From the NCBI RefSeq assembly GCF_000425125.1, contig NZ_KE384307.1, positions 858,966 to 922,965 of the forward strand: a stretch of DNA of 64,000 nucleotides. The letters are read 5' to 3'. The translations under genes were made by a program, and so were the position numbers. Every line of letters begins with the position of its first letter. Position 1 is the first letter of the stretch. This document shows, in pieces, positions 55,790 to 64,000 of this stretch. This DNA comes from Paenibacillus taiwanensis DSM 18679. GTDB lineage: Bacteria > Bacillota > Bacilli > Paenibacillales > Paenibacillaceae. The notes under the pieces are model-generated. The model worked only from the letters and a program-made list of their open reading frames with translations. It ran no database searches and had not been told where the DNA came from.

Positions 55790-56761
55790 ATGTCTGCTGT
55801 TAAAAAAATTGCCGTTCTTACGAGCGGAGGAGACTCGCAAGGAATGAATGCCGCTGTTCGCGCTGTTGTGCGTACCGCTTTGTACCACGGTATCGAGGTA
55901 TATGGGGTTCAGCGAGGCTACCAAGGTTTGCTTAACAACGATATTAGACAAATGGACATTCGCAGCGTAGGAGATATTATTCAGCGCGGAGGTACTATTT
56001 TACAGTCAGCACGTTGTCAAGAGTTCCGCACAGCGGAAGGTCAGGAGAAAGGCGCGGAAATTCTTCGCTCTCACGGTATTGACGGACTTATCGTTATCGG
56101 TGGTGATGGCTCCTACCAAGGTGCTAACAAATTAAGCAAGCTTGGCATCAAAACAATGGGTCTTCCAGGTACAATTGATAATGATATTTCGTTTACAGAC
56201 TTTACGATCGGATTTGATACGGCTGTTAGTGTCGTTGTAGATGCGGTTAACAAGCTTCGTGATACGATGAGTTCTCATGAGCGCTCTTCTGTAGTTGAGG
56301 TTATGGGTCGTCACTGTGGCGACATCGCCTTGTATGCAGGTCTTGCCAGTGGTGCAGAGTCTATTCTCGTACCAGAAGTACCGTTCAGCATTGACGAGGT
56401 ATCTCAACGTATGAAGCACAACTTCGATTGCGGCAAACGCCATAGTATCGTACTTGTTGCTGAGGGCGTCGGCAAAGGTGAAGATATTTGCAACGGCATC
56501 ATCGAACGTGTACCTTCAATTGAACCACGTGTTACTGTGCTAGGTCATATTCAACGTGGCGGCGCGCCGACTCCGGCTGACCGCATTTTGGCAAGCCGTC
56601 TGGGCGACTTTGCTGTAAGAAGCCTGATGGAAGGCATCTCCGGCAAAGGCTGCGGTATCATTAACGGTCAATTGGTTGCAACCGACATCGATCTGGTAGT
56701 AAATACGAAGAAAGAATTTAATATGGAACTATATGAATTAGCAACACGTTTGTCCCAGTAA
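55790..56761 (+). CDS. pfkA: ATP-dependent 6-phosphofructokinase
   Basis: The 323-aa enzyme phosphorylates fructose 6-phosphate in glycolysis. LTSGGDSQGMNAAVR and GGDGSYQGA form the ATP site; PGTIDNDI holds the catalytic aspartate. The usual bacterial partner gene pyk does not follow; a hairpin terminator does. GAGGGAGG precedes the ATG. Confidence 0.96.
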   Translation: MSAVKKIAVLTSGGDSQGMNAAVRAVVRTALYHGIEVYGVQRGYQGLLNNDIRQMDIRSVGDIIQRGGTILQSARCQEFRTAEGQEKGAEILRSHGIDGLIVIGGDGSYQGANKLSKLGIKTMGLPGTIDNDISFTDFTIGFDTAVSVVVDAVNKLRDTMSSHERSSVVEVMGRHCGDIALYAGLASGAESILVPEVPFSIDEVSQRMKHNFDCGKRHSIVLVAEGVGKGEDICNGIIERVPSIEPRVTVLGHIQRGGAPTPADRILASRLGDFAVRSLMEGISGKGCGIINGQLVATDIDLVVNTKKEFNMELYELATRLSQ

Positions 56762-56888
56762 TAGCTTGTGTGTGCGTTTGGAGCAGATGAGCAAGCTTGC
56801 GTTGTCGTGCCATAGGCAATAGAACGTTAGTGAGCTTGGTCTTTAGTCATCTTTAGTCCGCTCATGCATGATGGTATGCAAGAATGTA

Positions 56889-56927
56889 ATAGCCTTTGTC
56901 CATTAATTTGGGCAAAGGCTATTTTTT
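56889..56927 (+). terminator. Terminator of pfkA
   Basis: ATAGCCTTTG (56889-56898) pairs with CAAAGGCTAT (56913-56922), followed by TTTTT. It lies 127 nt after pfkA. Confidence 0.85.
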
Positions 56928-56973
56928 GTGGTGCTAGATGAGGATATCGCTTCGCTCGATCATGCCTTTATAA

Positions 56974-57136
56974 ATCAAGTGGTGTAGTCCACACGACAGC
57001 CATCAGCTTCATGACAGCGAACAGTATATCCAAAGATTCCACAAAGCCCTTCATGAAGTATTCATTCGTAAGAAGAGGCAGATAAGCGCTGCTTCGATCA
57101 AGGTTGTTGAGGCGGCAGCCAAGAGCATTGTTTGTG
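56974..57136 (+). pseudogene. Coding remnant without start codon
   Basis: A 53-codon open frame (with QYIQRFHKALHEVFIRKKRQ and a C-terminal AAAKSIVCG) begins after an in-frame TAA and has no start codon. Its charged, amphipathic make-up is protein-like. The opposite strand has a 66-codon ORF with a start (57168-56968) but a less convincing sequence. I do not recognise either; a decayed gene is the simplest reading. Confidence 0.3.
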
Positions 57137-57291
57137 GATAAACGGGGTGGCGTAGGTATTACTGACAAATTAGGGCATCCGGTGAGATGAGGGCTGCTTT
57201 TGCCGCCGATAGGTGATGGCGCAAGTGTAGTATTGTTTGCCTTGTTATAAGCTTAGCATGGAGTGAGTGTTAGGTTTATGAAAATGGTGTA

Positions 57292-57334
57292 TAAAAAAAG
57301 AGCTATGCCACCATCGATAACCTCTAATGGTGAC
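57292..57334 (-). terminator. Possible terminator of the YitT-family gene
   Basis: On the minus strand CACCAT and ATGGTG form a stem with a 12-nt loop, followed by GCATAGCTC and a run of seven T. Confidence 0.5.
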
Positions 57335-57361
57335 AAAGCCCTTAGCAAATTCAGGGAAGCT

Positions 57362-58189
57362 CTAAGTATGTTTTGGTCGGCGGAAATTGCCCATAATTCC
57401 GACCGTTTCCACAATGTTAACAAAGGCTTTAGGATCAGCTTCTTTAATTACTCGCTTCAAATCCTGTAATTCATACCGCGTAGTTACAGTCATCAGCATG
57501 TCCCGTTCGATTTCGGAAAATGCGCCCCGTGTCTTAATGACAGTAATGCCATGCGGCAGGGACAACATTCTGTCCAATAGTAAATCTTTGTTGCCTGTAA
57601 TGATATATACCGTGACCTTGTAGTGGTTAATATAAATGGTGTCCATCACTTTGCCAGTTGTGAAAATCGAAACCATAGAGTACAGCGCCAATTCCCAGCT
57701 TTGCGTCAGCATGCCATGAGTGAGGATGACCAGTGCATTCAGAGATACTGATACGTTGCTAATGGGGAAATCATGAAATTTGGTAACGATAGCACCTATG
57801 ATGTCAAAACCACCGGAGGAGCCTCCTACCCGGAGTGACAAACCGCTTCCGATGCCAACAAAGGTTCCACCAAACACAGCAGCAAGCAGCGGCTCTTTGG
57901 AGATGGATACAACAGGTATGATGGAGATGAACAAAGTAGTTGATACTACACTCAGCATGCTATATGTAACAAACCGTCGTCCAAGGATGAACCATCCCCA
58001 TATGATTAACGGTACATTAAATGCGAAATAAAGGATGCTGATATTCCATTTTGTAAAATAACTTGTAATCATGGATACACCGGATACGCCCCCGCTCAGA
58101 AAGTGGTGCGGAACGAGAAACAGGTTAAAAGCAGAAGCAATAAGTGCGCCTCCAATTACGATTACAAAGCATTCGAGCAGTCTTTTCAA
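57362..58189 (-). CDS. YitT-family membrane protein (DUF161/DUF2179)
   Basis: The 275-aa protein has about five membrane spans (1-170), including GGVSGVSMI and GGSSGGFDI, which are DUF161 hallmarks, and a C-terminal cytosolic DUF2179 ferredoxin-like domain (about 205-265). The function is unknown for the family. The TTG at 58189 follows GGGGTG by 7 nt. Confidence 0.88.
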   Translation of the reverse strand: MKRLLECFVIVIGGALIASAFNLFLVPHHFLSGGVSGVSMITSYFTKWNISILYFAFNVPLIIWGWFILGRRFVTYSMLSVVSTTLFISIIPVVSISKEPLLAAVFGGTFVGIGSGLSLRVGGSSGGFDIIGAIVTKFHDFPISNVSVSLNALVILTHGMLTQSWELALYSMVSIFTTGKVMDTIYINHYKVTVYIITGNKDLLLDRMLSLPHGITVIKTRGAFSEIERDMLMTVTTRYELQDLKRVIKEADPKAFVNIVETVGIMGNFRRPKHT

Positions 58190-58250
58190 ACCATTTCACC
58201 CCAAAATGTAGGAATAATATGTTCCTTACTGGTATTCCTCGTTATGATTG

Positions 58251-58259
58251 TGTTATAAT
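58251..58259 (+). promoter_or_regulatory. Extended -10 promoter of the CshA-like gene
   Basis: TGTTATAAT is a perfect extended -10. The start codon is about 190 nt downstream, so the mRNA has a long 5' leader, as is common for cold-induced helicases. No clear -35. Confidence 0.6.
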
Positions 58260-58459
58260 GTGTTGGATATTCTTGAGTATGCTTTTTTTTCTGAAATGTA
58301 CACATGAACGAACTAGCGAGGGAAACGATTCCGTATTCCATCTCGCATTGTATATGATGAGACGGCCGGCCCGATGTGCCATTCGTCACCAATTGATCAC
58401 GCTACTTAAGAATACAGATATGGCTGTGGATTGTCCACAATGAAGGAGCTTGAATAATT

Positions 58460-60109
58460 TTGAAGACATTTGCAGAATTTGGCTTGGAAACGAAAGTTCT
58501 ACAAGCAATCACAGAATTAGGGTTTGAAGAGTCGACTCCAATTCAGGAAAAAGCAATACCTATAGCGATGACCGGTAGTGATATGATTGGACAAGCGCAG
58601 ACGGGTACAGGGAAAACGGCCGCCTTTGGTATTCCGCTTATCCAGAAGATTCAACCAGAAGAGAACCGTGTCGTTGCCTTGATTATGACACCAACACGTG
58701 AGCTTGCGATTCAAGTTGCTGAAGAAATTAGTAAATTGTCCCGCTTTAAAGGCATCCGCTCTTTGCCAATCTATGGCGGACAGGATATCGGACGTCAGAT
58801 CCGTGCCCTGAAGAAAAATCCTCAAATCATTATCGGTACACCTGGTCGTCTTCTTGACCACATCAACCGTAAGACTATACGTCTTAATGATGTAAACACT
58901 GTAGTGTTGGATGAAGCAGATGAAATGCTGGACATGGGCTTCATGGAAGATATTACTTCCATCTTGAAGCTGGTACCAGACAATCGTCAAACGATGTTGT
59001 TCTCCGCAACAATGCCACCTAACATCCAGAAGTTGGCTAACACTTTCTTGACGAACCCAGAGCATGTGTCCGTTATGCCGAAGCAGATCAGTGCTCCGCT
59101 TATCGAGCAGTCTTATATTGAAGTTAACGAACGGAATAAGTTTGACGCATTAAGCCGTTTGCTTGATATGGAATCTCCTGAGCTTGCGATCGTATTCGGT
59201 CGTACGAAGCGTCGTGTTGATGAATTGGCAGAAGCATTACAAAAACGTGGCTACTCTGCTGACGGTCTCCATGGTGACTTGTCTCAGAACCAACGTGATG
59301 CGGTTATGCGTAAATTCCGTGATGGCAGCATTGATGTTCTAGTAGCGACAGATGTAGCTGCACGTGGACTTGATGTGTCTGGTGTTACTCACGTTATTAA
59401 CTTTGACTTGCCGCAAGATCCAGAATCTTATGTTCACCGTATCGGCCGTACAGGTCGTGCTGGTAAAGAGGGCAGCGCATGGTCGTTTGTTACTCCGCGT
59501 GAGATCGATCATATGCACTTTATCGAGCGTGTTACACGTCATCGTATTTCCCGCAAGCCGATGCCTAGCTTGGCTGAAGCAATTGAAGGCAAGCAACGTA
59601 TCGTTGGTGAGCGTTTGCTTGAAGTGCTTCAAGCTGGCGAGATTAACGAATACAAAGCAATTACAATCCAATTGCTTGAGCAATATGATTCCGTACAGCT
59701 TCTTTCAGCAGCGTTTAAGTTGTTGACAGGTGAGAAGAAGGACGTTCAAGTCCAATTAACACCAGAAGATCCGATTCGTGCAAAACGTCGCAAGCCAGAT
59801 GTGCGTACGAGCGGTCGTAAAGTATCCGCTCCATACGGACGTGGACGCTCTAGCGCTCCGCGTGGTGACGGAGACCGTCGTCAAGGCAACAGTGGCGGTG
59901 GTGGTTACCGTGGTGGCTATGGCAGCCGCGATAACAACAACCGTGGTGGTTACGGTGGTGGTTCTGGTGGCAGCCGCGACAACGGTGGCCGCCGTGAGTG
60001 GAGTGACCGTGGTGGCGAACGCAGCAGTGATCGCAGCGGAAGCGGCGATCGTCGTCCGCGCCGTCCATATGAGAATCGTGAGCCACGTCGCACGCCTGAC
60101 TCTGAATAA
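58460..60109 (+). CDS. cshA: DEAD-box ATP-dependent RNA helicase (CshA-like)
   Basis: The 549-aa helicase has the Q motif ([10 protein letters not shown]), Walker [16 protein letters not shown], and [10 protein letters not shown], i.e. both RecA-like domains. Its tail (about 430-549) is unusually rich in Arg and Gly with RGG- and YGGG-like repeats, which bind RNA non-specifically. CshA works in RNA turnover and ribosome assembly in the cold. The TTG start lies 11 nt after AAGGAG. Confidence 0.93.
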   Translation: MKTFAEFGLETKVLQAITELGFEESTPIQEKAIPIAMTGSDMIGQAQTGTGKTAAFGIPLIQKIQPEENRVVALIMTPTRELAIQVAEEISKLSRFKGIRSLPIYGGQDIGRQIRALKKNPQIIIGTPGRLLDHINRKTIRLNDVNTVVLDEADEMLDMGFMEDITSILKLVPDNRQTMLFSATMPPNIQKLANTFLTNPEHVSVMPKQISAPLIEQSYIEVNERNKFDALSRLLDMESPELAIVFGRTKRRVDELAEALQKRGYSADGLHGDLSQNQRDAVMRKFRDGSIDVLVATDVAARGLDVSGVTHVINFDLPQDPESYVHRIGRTGRAGKEGSAWSFVTPREIDHMHFIERVTRHRISRKPMPSLAEAIEGKQRIVGERLLEVLQAGEINEYKAITIQLLEQYDSVQLLSAAFKLLTGEKKDVQVQLTPEDPIRAKRRKPDVRTSGRKVSAPYGRGRSSAPRGDGDRRQGNSGGGGYRGGYGSRDNNNRGGYGGGSGGSRDNGGRREWSDRGGERSSDRSGSGDRRPRRPYENREPRRTPDSE

Positions 60110-60122
60110 TATTGCGTATGCA

Positions 60123-60153
60123 AAAGACAGTTCCTTTTGGAACTGTCTTTTTT
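60123..60153 (+). terminator. Terminator of the CshA-like gene
   Basis: AAAGACAGTTCC (60123-60134) pairs perfectly with GGAACTGTCTTT (60139-60150), loop TTTT, followed by TTT. Confidence 0.94.
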
Positions 60154-60333
60154 GTTTGCTCAACAGCAGTACATCTATCCGCTATTGCGCATAAAGTACG
60201 TTAGGTACGTTCGGATGGCACCCGCCTCCCCCGACCATAGTCCAGAACGATTTACGTCTGAAGGTTGTGGGTGAAGTCATCTTTTTCATTTACAATTATA
60301 AAAAATGACGAATGACAAGTTGGTGGACGAACA

Positions 60334-60918
60334 TTGGAGCAGAAACGTATTTATGTACTGTTAACAGATACAGGAACTTTGTTCTCGCAAGTAATAAAGA
60401 TGTACACGAGGCATCCCTTAAATCATGCCTCCGTTGCCCTGGATGAGTCGTTAAATGAGGTATTCAGCTTTGGTCGTAAAGGCCCAGCTAATCCTTTTGT
60501 TGGCGGTTTTGTGCGTGAACGTGTTATAGGTGATCTGATTCGTGGAGAGTCGCGCCTGACGAGATGCGCATTGTATAGCTGTACGGTGAGTCCCGAGATG
60601 TACAATCGATTTCGCAGCCGGATTCAAGATATAGAACGAAATGAGCATCAATATAAATATAATTTGTTGGGCTTGCTAGGTATTGCTCTAAAAATTAGGA
60701 TTGCACGCAAAAATGCTTATTTCTGCTCGCAATTTATTGCTTCGTTATTTCAGGAGTGCGGCTTGCGCTTAACGAGTAAAGAGGCTGAAATGGTTACTCC
60801 GGATGATTTTAGACATTGTCAGGCATTAAAGCTTGAATTTATTGGCGACTTAAAAGATGTGGTCAGCTCTTTAAATACGAATCGTAATCTTTTAGTATCA
60901 AATTTGGTATCGGCATAA
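60334..60918 (+). CDS. YiiX/NlpC-P60-clan papain-like protein
   Basis: The 194-aa protein has His31 in LNHASVAL before Cys131 in AYFCSQF. This is the circularly permuted order (His first, Cys later) of the YiiX/LRAT-like branch of the NlpC/P60 clan, whose members are hydrolases or acyltransferases acting on lipids or peptides. It has no signal peptide. The TTG start follows GGTGG. The substrate is unknown. Confidence 0.7.
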   Translation: MEQKRIYVLLTDTGTLFSQVIKMYTRHPLNHASVALDESLNEVFSFGRKGPANPFVGGFVRERVIGDLIRGESRLTRCALYSCTVSPEMYNRFRSRIQDIERNEHQYKYNLLGLLGIALKIRIARKNAYFCSQFIASLFQECGLRLTSKEAEMVTPDDFRHCQALKLEFIGDLKDVVSSLNTNRNLLVSNLVSA

Positions 60919-60948
60919 TCGGGGTCATTTTTGATTTAGCTTAATTGG

Positions 60949-60981
60949 TCAAAGGAGAAGGCGGGAAGCCTTCTCCTTTGA
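60949..60981. terminator. Perfect 14-bp hairpin between two convergent genes
   Basis: TCAAAGGAGAAGGC (60949-60962) pairs with GCCTTCTCCTTTGA (60968-60981), loop GGGAA. No U-tract follows on either side, so it may pause or stabilise rather than terminate. Confidence 0.5.
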
Positions 60982-61017
60982 ACTGCGACTTGAGAGGTGT
61001 GCCGCTTCGTTGATAAA

Positions 61018-61140
61018 TTAGTACAAAATAGAACGGCTTATAATGACTAGTAAAATAAAGAGTACGAGGATAGAACCTGCGGAAGTAAACAAACCTCCAC
61101 CACAACCGCCGCCATACCCGCCATAACCGACTTGACTCAT
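61018..61140 (-). CDS. YjcZ-family small sporulation-type protein (40 aa)
   Basis: This short ORF encodes a Gly-rich N-terminus (GYGGYGGGCGGG) and one C-terminal hydrophobic helix (SILVLFILLVII), the pattern of the YjcZ family of small hydrophobic sporulation proteins. AAGGAGG lies 7 nt before the ATG. Confidence 0.85.
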   Translation of the reverse strand: MSQVGYGGYGGGCGGGLFTSAGSILVLFILLVIISRSILY

Positions 61141-61306
61141 ATTGTAACCTCCTTGAAATCTGAACTGTTCTAACACGATACATCATATGGTGTAGACGTT
61201 TATTCGGCTTAGACCATAACCCAATTGTGTTAAATTAGGCACTGGCTTACACTTCATGTTTGTATTATAGTTAAAGGGACAGGATGTGTAGGAGGAGGAG
61301 TTTGTT

Positions 61307-62071
61307 TTGGAATATCGTGGGATAATGGGTGGGTTTTACCGCATATCCGAATGGATCATGCGATTCTCGGTTACGAACATATTGTGGTTGCTCTGTTCGT
61401 CTCCGTTTTTCTTTTTTTTGGTCACGAAGTTGTTAGTTATGCAGAGCAATTTGGCCAATGAATCTTTACAGATGAATTGGATGATGGGAATTGCGGCACC
61501 GTTTACATTGTTCCCGGCAACCGCTGCAATGTTCTCTGTGGCACGTAAATGGGTAATGGGGGACACGGATGTTAAGCTTGTAAAAACGTTCTTTAAGTCC
61601 TACAAAGACAATTACAAGCAAGCGATGATTGGTGGTTTCTTCTATACATTGTTGTTTGTTATTATGTATATTGACTATACAGTCTACATGACCCAGCTTC
61701 AGACACTGCAAGTCGTTGGTTTTGTTATGTTAGGTTTGTTGATTGTATTGTTTGTATCGTTGTTTAACTTCTTCTCGATGGTTTCACATTACCATATGAA
61801 GACGTTCCAAATATTAAAGAACAGCATCTTGCTGACGTTGTTCCGACCAGTAAGAGTGGTGTTAACTGCGGTAGTAAGTGGAATGCTGTTGTACTTTGGT
61901 ATGAAGTGGCCAGTTATTTTTATTTTCTTCGCAGGGTCGATTATCGCCTATTACGCCTTCTTTAACTTCTACACAACGTACCAAAAGATGCAGGATCAAC
62001 AAGATAAGCTAAACGCGAAGGACGAAGAGGAAACAACTGGCGAGGATACGATTAAAGAGGAATTGAAATAA
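61307..62071 (+). CDS. DUF624 (YesL-like) membrane protein
   Basis: The 254-aa protein has five or six membrane spans. The start, GFYRISEWIMRFSVTNILWLLCSSP, and the FPATAAMFSVARKW motif are typical of the YesL/DUF624 family. Members often lie with carbohydrate ABC transporters, but none is adjacent here. An acidic C-terminal tail follows the last span. The TTG start lies after GGAGGAG. Confidence 0.85.
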   Translation: MEYRGIMGGFYRISEWIMRFSVTNILWLLCSSPFFFFLVTKLLVMQSNLANESLQMNWMMGIAAPFTLFPATAAMFSVARKWVMGDTDVKLVKTFFKSYKDNYKQAMIGGFFYTLLFVIMYIDYTVYMTQLQTLQVVGFVMLGLLIVLFVSLFNFFSMVSHYHMKTFQILKNSILLTLFRPVRVVLTAVVSGMLLYFGMKWPVIFIFFAGSIIAYYAFFNFYTTYQKMQDQQDKLNAKDEEETTGEDTIKEELK

Positions 62072-62089
62072 ATTCGACCTGGCCTTGGG

Positions 62090-62118
62090 TTTACTTTTGT
62101 CGAAAAGAACACTATAAT
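62090..62118 (+). promoter_or_regulatory. Promoter of the probable 6S RNA
   Basis: TTTACT (62090-62095) and TATAAT (62113-62118) are 17 nt apart. Transcription should start near 62125. Confidence 0.75.
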
Positions 62119-62124
62119 AAAAGA

Positions 62125-62355
62125 ACATCCTGCGATGTGCGTCACGGTTTTCGTTGTTTTGAACCAATGTTTGTTTCCCGGGAGTTCAATATTGAGTCGT
62201 TGCTGACAAGCTCTCTTGTTAGAGTAGTCAAAGGCGCCTTTGCGGACACCCACCTGCTAGAGCAGGTTCAGAAACATTAAAGCCGAACGGCATTAGCGGG
62301 TTACCTTTTAAGAAGCGCCTTCAATATGGACATTGTTCATGTTGGAGGCTTTTTT
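62125..62355 (+). ncRNA. ssrS: Probable 6S RNA
   Basis: A non-coding transcript lies between its own promoter and terminator. The 5' end CCTGCGATG pairs with CATTAGCGGG near the 3' end to make a closing stem. Inside, TTCCCGGGAGTTCAATATTGA and GACACCCACCTGC, then a GCAGGTTCAG hairpin arm, match strings I recall from Firmicute 6S RNAs. The fold is a long interrupted rod of about 185 nt (to about 62310), with the rest being terminator. 6S RNA binds sigma-A RNA polymerase. No computed fold or database match was possible. Confidence 0.72.
62317..62355 (+). terminator. Terminator of the probable 6S RNA
   Basis: GCCT and CAATATG (62317-62328) pair with CATGTTG and AGGC (62338-62349), with one bulge, followed by six T. 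Confidence 0.85.
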
Positions 62356-62473
62356 ATACATATCACGTGACCATTTTGGTAATCGTGAGGTTTTGCACTT
62401 TCCTTCTATAGGCTTTCAATGATAAACTATACATAAGTGAGCAACGGCAGTCGAATAAAGGAGGAACACGCTT

Positions 62474-62866
62474 TTGTCACTCAAGAGAACTCTGGTAGGG
62501 ATTGTTCGAAGCTTTGAATCGAGCAGTGACCGCGCCAAAGACCCGAAACTGAAAACGCATTATTACCAATTATCTAAAGACAAAGCTTGGGCAGAGGTTA
62601 CATCTACGCTAAAGAAGATTCAAGGGTACAAGATACTGCATGAAGTTCCATCCGTAGGTGAAATTACGATGGAGAAGCGTACAGCTATGGGACGTGTGAT
62701 GGATATTACCGTGTCCGTTATTTCGGTTAGTCCTGCCAAAACAGCAGTGGATGTTTATTCAGCTTCTCGTGGCGGTATGGGGGATCTGGGAGCTAATTAT
62801 CGCGTTGTGCTGGACCTATTCGCGATTCTTGATAAGAAGATGTCTGCTAACGTTATAAAGGGCTAA
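62474..62866 (+). CDS. DUF1499-family protein
   Basis: The 130-aa soluble protein ends with DVYSASRGGMGDLGANYRVV, which fits the RSASR...DLGxN signature of DUF1499. The function is unknown. The TTG start lies after AAAGGAGG. Confidence 0.72.
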   Translation: MSLKRTLVGIVRSFESSSDRAKDPKLKTHYYQLSKDKAWAEVTSTLKKIQGYKILHEVPSVGEITMEKRTAMGRVMDITVSVISVSPAKTAVDVYSASRGGMGDLGANYRVVLDLFAILDKKMSANVIKG

Positions 62867-62884
62867 CATTCGGAAATAAGGCAA

Positions 62885-62918
62885 GCGAGAGGAGAGCCGA
62901 AACCCTTCTCTCGCTTTT
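62885..62918. terminator. Terminator between DUF1499 gene and tpx
   Basis: GCGAGAG (62885-62891) and CTCTCGC (62908-62914) pair, followed by TTTT. It lies between two convergent genes. Confidence 0.75.
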
Positions 62919-62931
62919 GTATTGTGCATGC

Positions 62932-63450
62932 TTACAGGAGACCACGAACAGCTTCTAGTGCAGCTTCATAGTTCGGGTGCTCTGTCATTTCGCTTAAGTA
63001 TTCAACATAAGTTACTTTGTTGTCTGCATCCAGTACGAAAATCGAACGCATATCAAGGCGAAGTTCCTTGATTAGAACGCCGTATGCAACACCAAAGTTA
63101 TTGTCTTTATAATCGGACAACATTACAAGCTTGTCGACTCCAGCGGAGCCGCACCAGCGTGCTTGGGCCATTGGCAAGTCTGCGCTGACTGTCAATACAG
63201 CGACCTGCTCACCAAGGCTTGCTGCTTCTTCGTTAAAGCGGCGAGTTTGCATGTCACAAACGCCTGTGTCGATTGATGGTACAACGCTAATTAATTTGAT
63301 CTTGCCAGCGAAATCTTTCAGACTTACTGTTTCCACTAACGATTTGTGAAGTTGGAAGTCTGGAGCTTGATCACCTGCTTGTAGTTGTGCGCCGAGTAGT
63401 GTAATTGGGTTGCCTTTAAGTGTGGCAACACCAGTGCGTTCTGTAGTCAT
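62932..63450 (-). CDS. tpx: Thiol peroxidase (Tpx, atypical 2-Cys peroxiredoxin)
   Basis: The 172-aa peroxiredoxin reduces hydroperoxides using thioredoxin. Cys65 in [11 protein letters not shown] is the peroxidatic cysteine and Cys100 in RWCGS the resolving one. The ATG at 63450 follows AAGGAGG by 8 nt, so the longer frame to 63519 was dropped. TATAAT (63505-63500, minus) and TTGGAC (63530-63525) are 19 nt apart and may be its promoter. Confidence 0.94.
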   Translation of the reverse strand: MTTERTGVATLKGNPITLLGAQLQAGDQAPDFQLHKSLVETVSLKDFAGKIKLISVVPSIDTGVCDMQTRRFNEEAASLGEQVAVLTVSADLPMAQARWCGSAGVDKLVMLSDYKDNNFGVAYGVLIKELRLDMRSIFVLDADNKVTYVEYLSEMTEHPNYEAALEAVRGLL

Positions 63451-63596
63451 TAACGGAAACCTCCTTGCGATAGGGGCTAATATTTGGTAAACCCCCTTTA
63501 TTATAAGGGGTGACATCATACATTGTCCAATGTTACTGTGCTATCATTTGCACACACGAATGAGAACGATGTTAACGTAAAGGAGCTAAAAACGTT

Positions 63597-64000
63597 ATGA
63601 TCTTTATTCGCTATGAGAAATGGCGGACTTATGTGAAACAGTATCCAGTGACAACGCTCTTACTACTAGCGAACATAATCATGTTTATTGTGTTAGCGAT
63701 TAGTGGTGGTTCGAAGGACGGAGAGACGCTGCTTCGTTTTGGAGCAATGTGGAAAGAAGAGCCGTACGTCCATGAAACGTGGCGTATGTTCACCTCGATG
63801 TTCCTTCATATCGGATTTGACCATTTATTGTTTAACATGTTTGCCCTGTACGTTTTTGCGCCTCCGATTGAACAGGCTCTTGGCAGCTTTAAGTATGCTG
63901 TTCTGTATCTCGCAAGTGGGGTTCTAGGGAGTGCGGTGAGCGTGTGGTTATCAGAATGGGGAACGCTGTCTGCAGGCGCGTCAGGCGCAATTTATGGTCT
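63597..64000 (+). CDS. Rhomboid-family intramembrane serine protease, N-terminal part (cut by window edge)
   Basis: The visible 134 codons give a short cytosolic start, a first membrane helix, the L1-loop WRMFTSMFLHIGFDHLLFNM with the HxxxxHxxxN oxyanion motif, and a GASG motif near the right edge whose Ser is the nucleophile. The protease cuts membrane proteins within the bilayer. AAAGGAG lies 11 nt before the ATG. The gene continues beyond the window. Confidence 0.88.
   Translation, partial: MIFIRYEKWRTYVKQYPVTTLLLLANIIMFIVLAISGGSKDGETLLRFGAMWKEEPYVHETWRMFTSMFLHIGFDHLLFNMFALYVFAPPIEQALGSFKYAVLYLASGVLGSAVSVWLSEWGTLSAGASGAIYG

Noticed and set aside
56968-57168. 66-codon minus-strand ORF between pfkA and the YitT gene
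   Set aside because: No ribosome binding site and no recognised family; the opposite frame looks at least as protein-like, so I recorded only a low-confidence remnant.
59756-60194. Long antisense and frame-shifted ORFs over the RGG tail of the helicase
   Set aside because: They are low-complexity shadows (Thr/Ala- or His-rich) of the Arg/Gly codons.

Overview
The window reads as chromosomal DNA of a spore-forming, low- to mid-GC Firmicute, most likely Paenibacillus or a close Paenibacillaceae relative. Support: strong AGGAGG ribosome binding sites with frequent TTG and GTG starts, a three-gene gerA-type germination operon, a YjcZ-type small protein, the hemE-hemH-hemY order, a curcumene-synthase-family gene (ytpB-like), and an HTH-TPR regulator followed by an exported peptide. 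This is inference from gene content; no rRNA, tRNA or CRISPR array was seen.

Layout. 1-5.2 kb: a cut GNAT gene and a sugar aminotransferase, a YVTN beta-propeller protein, a LysM/M14 cell-wall peptidase and three small genes. 5.3-13.1 kb: a SorC-type regulator facing a six-gene minus-strand operon (MBL hydrolase, HAD phosphatase, binding protein, fused permease, ATPase, second HAD phosphatase). The regulator and the operon have near-identical promoter-operator modules, and the operon also has seven PhoP-like repeats upstream. I read this as a phosphate-responsive importer of an organophosphate, perhaps a sugar phosphate. 13.2-20 kb: LTA synthase, an rRNA methyltransferase, an O-methyltransferase and two tandem SNF-family symporters. 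20.0-20.9 kb: a gene-poor patch with an IS-like remnant and repeats. 20.9-25.9 kb: an MFS pump and the germination operon. 26.2-32.3 kb: late heme synthesis (hemE, hemH, hemY) and molybdenum cofactor genes (moaA, moeA). 32.5-41.3 kb: two glycosyltransferases, an E1-like protein, a CapA-like protein, FAH and DUF92 proteins, TetR and an ABC-F ATPase.

41.5-44.6 kb is an accessory-looking island: an intact HTH-TPR regulator whose stop codon overlaps the start of a 33-codon exported peptide gene, then a terminator, a broken second copy of the regulator with no peptide gene, and a small membrane protein. It looks like an RRNPP peptide-signalling locus beside a decaying duplicate. 44.7-64 kb is housekeeping: an oxidoreductase, M42, M20 and PepF peptidases, a cold-shock protein, a nitroreductase, an MFS protein, a ytpB-like gene, pfkA, a YitT-family protein, a CshA-like helicase, a probable 6S RNA, tpx and a rhomboid protease cut by the window edge.

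Starts were often moved inward from the longest open frame to the codon that follows a good Shine-Dalgarno sequence. Family names come from recognised motifs and remembered family features; no database search was possible.
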